27,843 nt of DNA from an uncultured Panacagrimonas sp. (GTDB lineage Bacteria; Pseudomonadota; Gammaproteobacteria; Nevskiales; Nevskiaceae), in NCBI GenBank assembly GCA_946481265.1, contig CAMLNE010000007.1:1-27843 (forward strand), given 5' to 3'. The position numbers and the translations under genes are program-made. Positions 25,574 through 27,843 of this stretch are shown here, piece after piece (positions within the stretch are counted from its first letter, which is position 1; each line of letters begins with the position of its first letter). The notes under the pieces are model-generated. The model was not told the origin of the DNA. It saw only the letters and a list, made by a program, of their open reading frames with translations, and did not search any database.

Positions 25574-27067
25574 CTACGCGGCAGCGCGCAGGGGCAGGGA
25601 CTGGGCCTGCGGCGCGGAGTCGAACTGCAGCACGCCGTCGTCGATCGGCTCATCCAGCAACATCGGCCGGTCCAGCTCGTAGTTGTGCCTCACCACCCAG
25701 GGTGCCTTGCCACCCTGGCGCATGATCTTCTGCTTGCCGCGCTGCACGTAACCGGAGCGCAGCGAACCGAAGATGGATTCGTCGAGCGTGCAGTTCTCGC
25801 GATCCACCGGCGTGGCCACTTCCAGGCCCTTCTGGTCGAGATGCTTGATCAGCCGGCAGACGTAGGCAGCAGCCATATCCGCCTTCATCGTCCAGCTCAG
25901 GTTGGTGTACCCGATGATCGCCGCGAGATTGGGCAGGCCCTCGATCAACGTGGCCTTGTACATCTTGCGGTCCTCGACATGCTGGATCTGGCCGTCCACG
26001 CGTACCTCCATCCCGCCGAAGGTCTGCAGCTGCAGGCCGGTGGCGGTGACGATGATGTCGGCCTTCAGTTCCTGGCCGGACTTCAGGCGGATGCCGTCCG
26101 GCGTGAAGGTTTCGATCTGGTCGGTGACCACCGAGGCCTTGCCGCTGCGCAGCGCGCCGAACAGGTCCCCGTCGGGAACTGCGCAGAGGCGCTCGTCCCA
26201 GGGGTTGTAGCGCGGCGTGAAGTGCTTCATGTCGAACTCGGGACCCAGCTGGCGGGCGACCGCACCCTGCAGCATGCGGCGCATCGCCCTCGGCCAGCGC
26301 TGCGCAGCCTTGTAGCTCCAGCGGTAGAACTTGAGGTTGCGTATGCGCGTCAGCCTGTGGGTGACCGATTCCGGCAGGAATTTCTGCAGGACCTCGGTGA
26401 TCCGGTCGTGATTGGGCAGGCTGAAGACGTAGGAGGGGGAACGCTGCAGCATGGTCACCTGCGCGGCCTTGTCCGCCATCGACGGCACCAGCGTCACGGC
26501 GGTGGCCCCGCTGCCGATCACGACCACGCGCTTGCCGGCGTAGTCCAGGTTTTCCGGCCAGAACTGGGGGTGGATGCGGGTGCCCTTGAACTGCTCGATG
26601 CCCGGGAATTCGGGAAGGTAGCCGGCGTCGTAGTTGTAGTAGCCGGTGCCCATCACGACGAAGCGGGCGGTGACCTCGCGGGTCTCGCCGCTGGCCTCGT
26701 GCAGGGCAGTCACGGTCCAGCGCCGGCGTGCACTCGACCAGTCGGCGCGCTGCACCTTGAGGCCATACTGGATCTTCCCGTCCACGCCGAACTCCCGCGC
26801 GGTGTCACCGATGTACTGACGGATCGAGGGGCCGTCGGCCAGCACCTTGAGGCTGCGCCAGGGGCGGAAGCCAAAGCCGAACGTGAACATGTCCGAGTCC
26901 GAGCGGATGCCGGGATAGCGGAACAAATCCCAGGTTCCGCCCAGCGCCTCGCGCCGCTCCAGGATGGTGATGCGCTTGTCGGGGCATTCCCGGCTCAGCT
27001 GGCAGGCCATGCCGACACCGGACAGACCGGCGCCGATGATCAGCACGTCGTAGTGGGGAAGATCCAT
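25574..27067 (-). CDS. Flavin-containing monooxygenase, Baeyer-Villiger type (EthA-like)
   Basis: A 497-residue FAD/NADPH enzyme. The first Rossmann motif GAGLSG (12-17) binds FAD. The Baeyer-Villiger fingerprint FxGxxxHxxxWP is present as FKGTRIHPQFWP (160-171), and the second Rossmann motif GSGATA (185-190) binds NADPH. ERREALGGTWDLFRYPGIRSDSDMF is typical of EthA-like monooxygenases. Such enzymes insert oxygen next to ketones or oxidise sulfur groups (established); the substrate here is unknown. Start ATG 27067 has AAGGAG 10 nt upstream (27083-27078). It diverges from an AraC-family gene 160 nt away, a common regulator-target arrangement. The length fits the family. Confidence 0.93.
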   Translation of the reverse strand: MDLPHYDVLIIGAGLSGVGMACQLSRECPDKRITILERREALGGTWDLFRYPGIRSDSDMFTFGFGFRPWRSLKVLADGPSIRQYIGDTAREFGVDGKIQYGLKVQRADWSSARRRWTVTALHEASGETREVTARFVVMGTGYYNYDAGYLPEFPGIEQFKGTRIHPQFWPENLDYAGKRVVVIGSGATAVTLVPSMADKAAQVTMLQRSPSYVFSLPNHDRITEVLQKFLPESVTHRLTRIRNLKFYRWSYKAAQRWPRAMRRMLQGAVARQLGPEFDMKHFTPRYNPWDERLCAVPDGDLFGALRSGKASVVTDQIETFTPDGIRLKSGQELKADIIVTATGLQLQTFGGMEVRVDGQIQHVEDRKMYKATLIEGLPNLAAIIGYTNLSWTMKADMAAAYVCRLIKHLDQKGLEVATPVDRENCTLDESIFGSLRSGYVQRGKQKIMRQGGKAPWVVRHNYELDRPMLLDEPIDDGVLQFDSAPQAQSLPLRAAA

Positions 27068-27227
27068 CGTCCGTTTTCTCCTTGGGCATTTTTTCCGGGA
27101 ATCATGTCCGGACCTCGGCAGCGGGGCGCCGCCTCGATACGGCTCATCCTGCGCCTCGTTGGAGCACCGTACTTGATCGGACGCGCGGAATATTTGACGC
27201 TGCGCGCGGAACCGGGGGAGACAGGCA

Positions 27228-27843
27228 GTGGCCGGCTACTACGTCCGCAGCGCGATTCTGGTCGGCTCGATCCCGCTGATGGCGGAGCGGGGCGGTGATG
27301 CCCTGGCCCTGGCCCATGCGATCGGGATCGATGCATCCGCGCTGACCGACCCGGATATCCCGGTTCCGGCAGCACTGGTGCTCGACTTCTACGAGCGTGC
27401 CGCGCGGTTGATCGACTGCCCGACCTTCGGCATGCGCATGGCCGCACGCACCGGCATGTCCGTCGTCGGGCCGCTCTGGATCCTGCTGCGGCAGGCGCCG
27501 ACCCTGCGCGAAATGGCCGAAGACCTGGCTTCGCACTTCGAGCTGTATACCAGCGCCGCGATCGTCCGGGCGCGGCCGATCGGCCAGGACCTGCTGCTGA
27601 CCTGGGAGGCCGCGGCGGATGTGGGCTCGGCCGAGATGCAGATGGCCGAATTTTCGCTGGCGGTGATCTGCGGTGAGCTGCGCCGCCATGCTCCCTCCGG
27701 CTGGGAGCCGGCCTCGGTGCGCTTCCGGCATGCGGCACCCGCGGACCGGACTCCGTTGCGCCGGGTGTTCGGCTCGAACCTGGCCTTCGATCAGCCCGAG
27801 AACGGCATCCTGATCGAGCGTGCGGTGCTCGATCTGCCGCTGC
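27228..27843 (+). CDS. AraC-family transcriptional regulator (partial, N-terminal part)
   Basis: 205 codons before the window ends. The start is GTG 27228, with GGAG 8 nt upstream (27216-27219). The visible part is the arabinose-binding-like N-terminal domain found in OruR/VirS-type AraC regulators. It begins VAGYYVRSAILVGSIPLMAERGGD and continues GMRMAARTGMSVVGPLWILLRQAPTLREM. The C-terminal helix-turn-helix pair would lie beyond 27843. It is divergent from the flavin monooxygenase gene, so it is likely its activator, with the effector unknown (inference). No convincing promoter or repeat pair was identified in the 160-bp divergent gap. Confidence 0.85.
   Translation, partial: MAGYYVRSAILVGSIPLMAERGGDALALAHAIGIDASALTDPDIPVPAALVLDFYERAARLIDCPTFGMRMAARTGMSVVGPLWILLRQAPTLREMAEDLASHFELYTSAAIVRARPIGQDLLLTWEAAADVGSAEMQMAEFSLAVICGELRRHAPSGWEPASVRFRHAAPADRTPLRRVFGSNLAFDQPENGILIERAVLDLPL

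Overview
This window is a compact, GC-rich chromosomal segment of a gammaproteobacterium. It most resembles Xanthomonadales/Lysobacterales. The evidence is the gene content and order (ispB | rplU-rpmA-obgE, rpsT | murJ-ribF-ileS-lspA-ispH, gyrA, serC...pheA-hisC-tyrA-aroA), strong G/C bias at third codon positions, and protein lengths matching gammaproteobacterial families. The genus cannot be fixed from this sequence alone. Almost all of it is conserved core genome. The accessory-looking parts are 14.6-16.3 kb and 23.4-27.8 kb.

Region 1 (1-4.3 kb): the last codons of an unidentified gene, then tRNA-Pro(CGG) and ispB on the minus strand. They diverge from the ribosomal pair rplU-rpmA. A clear sigma70-type promoter can be read for each direction. 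A terminator closes rplU-rpmA, and obgE-proB follow with an ATGA overlap.

Region 2 (4.3-11.6 kb): rpsT (minus, TTG start, near-consensus promoter) diverges from murJ-ribF-ileS-lspA-ispH, a cell-envelope, cofactor and translation cluster. The fkpB gene often found between lspA and ispH is missing; lspA and ispH share one base at TGATG.

Region 3 (11.6-16.3 kb): gyrA, with Asn at the quinolone-determining position 83 and an acidic insert in the C-terminal domain, ends at a long hairpin terminator. Next come rnk and a two-gene module that looks like a ribbon-helix-helix antitoxin plus a PIN-fold (VapC-like) toxin. The toxin has substituted acidic residues, and a palindromic operator candidate sits at the antitoxin start. 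The module lies where gyrA and serC are commonly adjacent.

Region 4 (16.3-23.3 kb): the serine/aromatic mixed-function supraoperon serC-serA-pheA-hisC-tyrA-aroA. It makes 3-phosphohydroxypyruvate and phosphoserine, then takes shikimate-3-phosphate to EPSP and chorismate to phenylalanine and tyrosine. serA is inserted after serC, and the usual cmk-rpsA tail is absent. serC starts in an AT-rich patch without a Shine-Dalgarno sequence and may be leaderless.

Region 5 (23.3-27.8 kb): a convergent membrane phosphoethanolamine-transferase-like protein, then a Baeyer-Villiger-type flavin monooxygenase. The monooxygenase diverges from an AraC-family regulator that is cut off by the window end. I found no CRISPR array, prophage, insertion sequence or clearly new multi-gene system. 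The best candidates for a second look are the degenerate PIN module and the start of serC.
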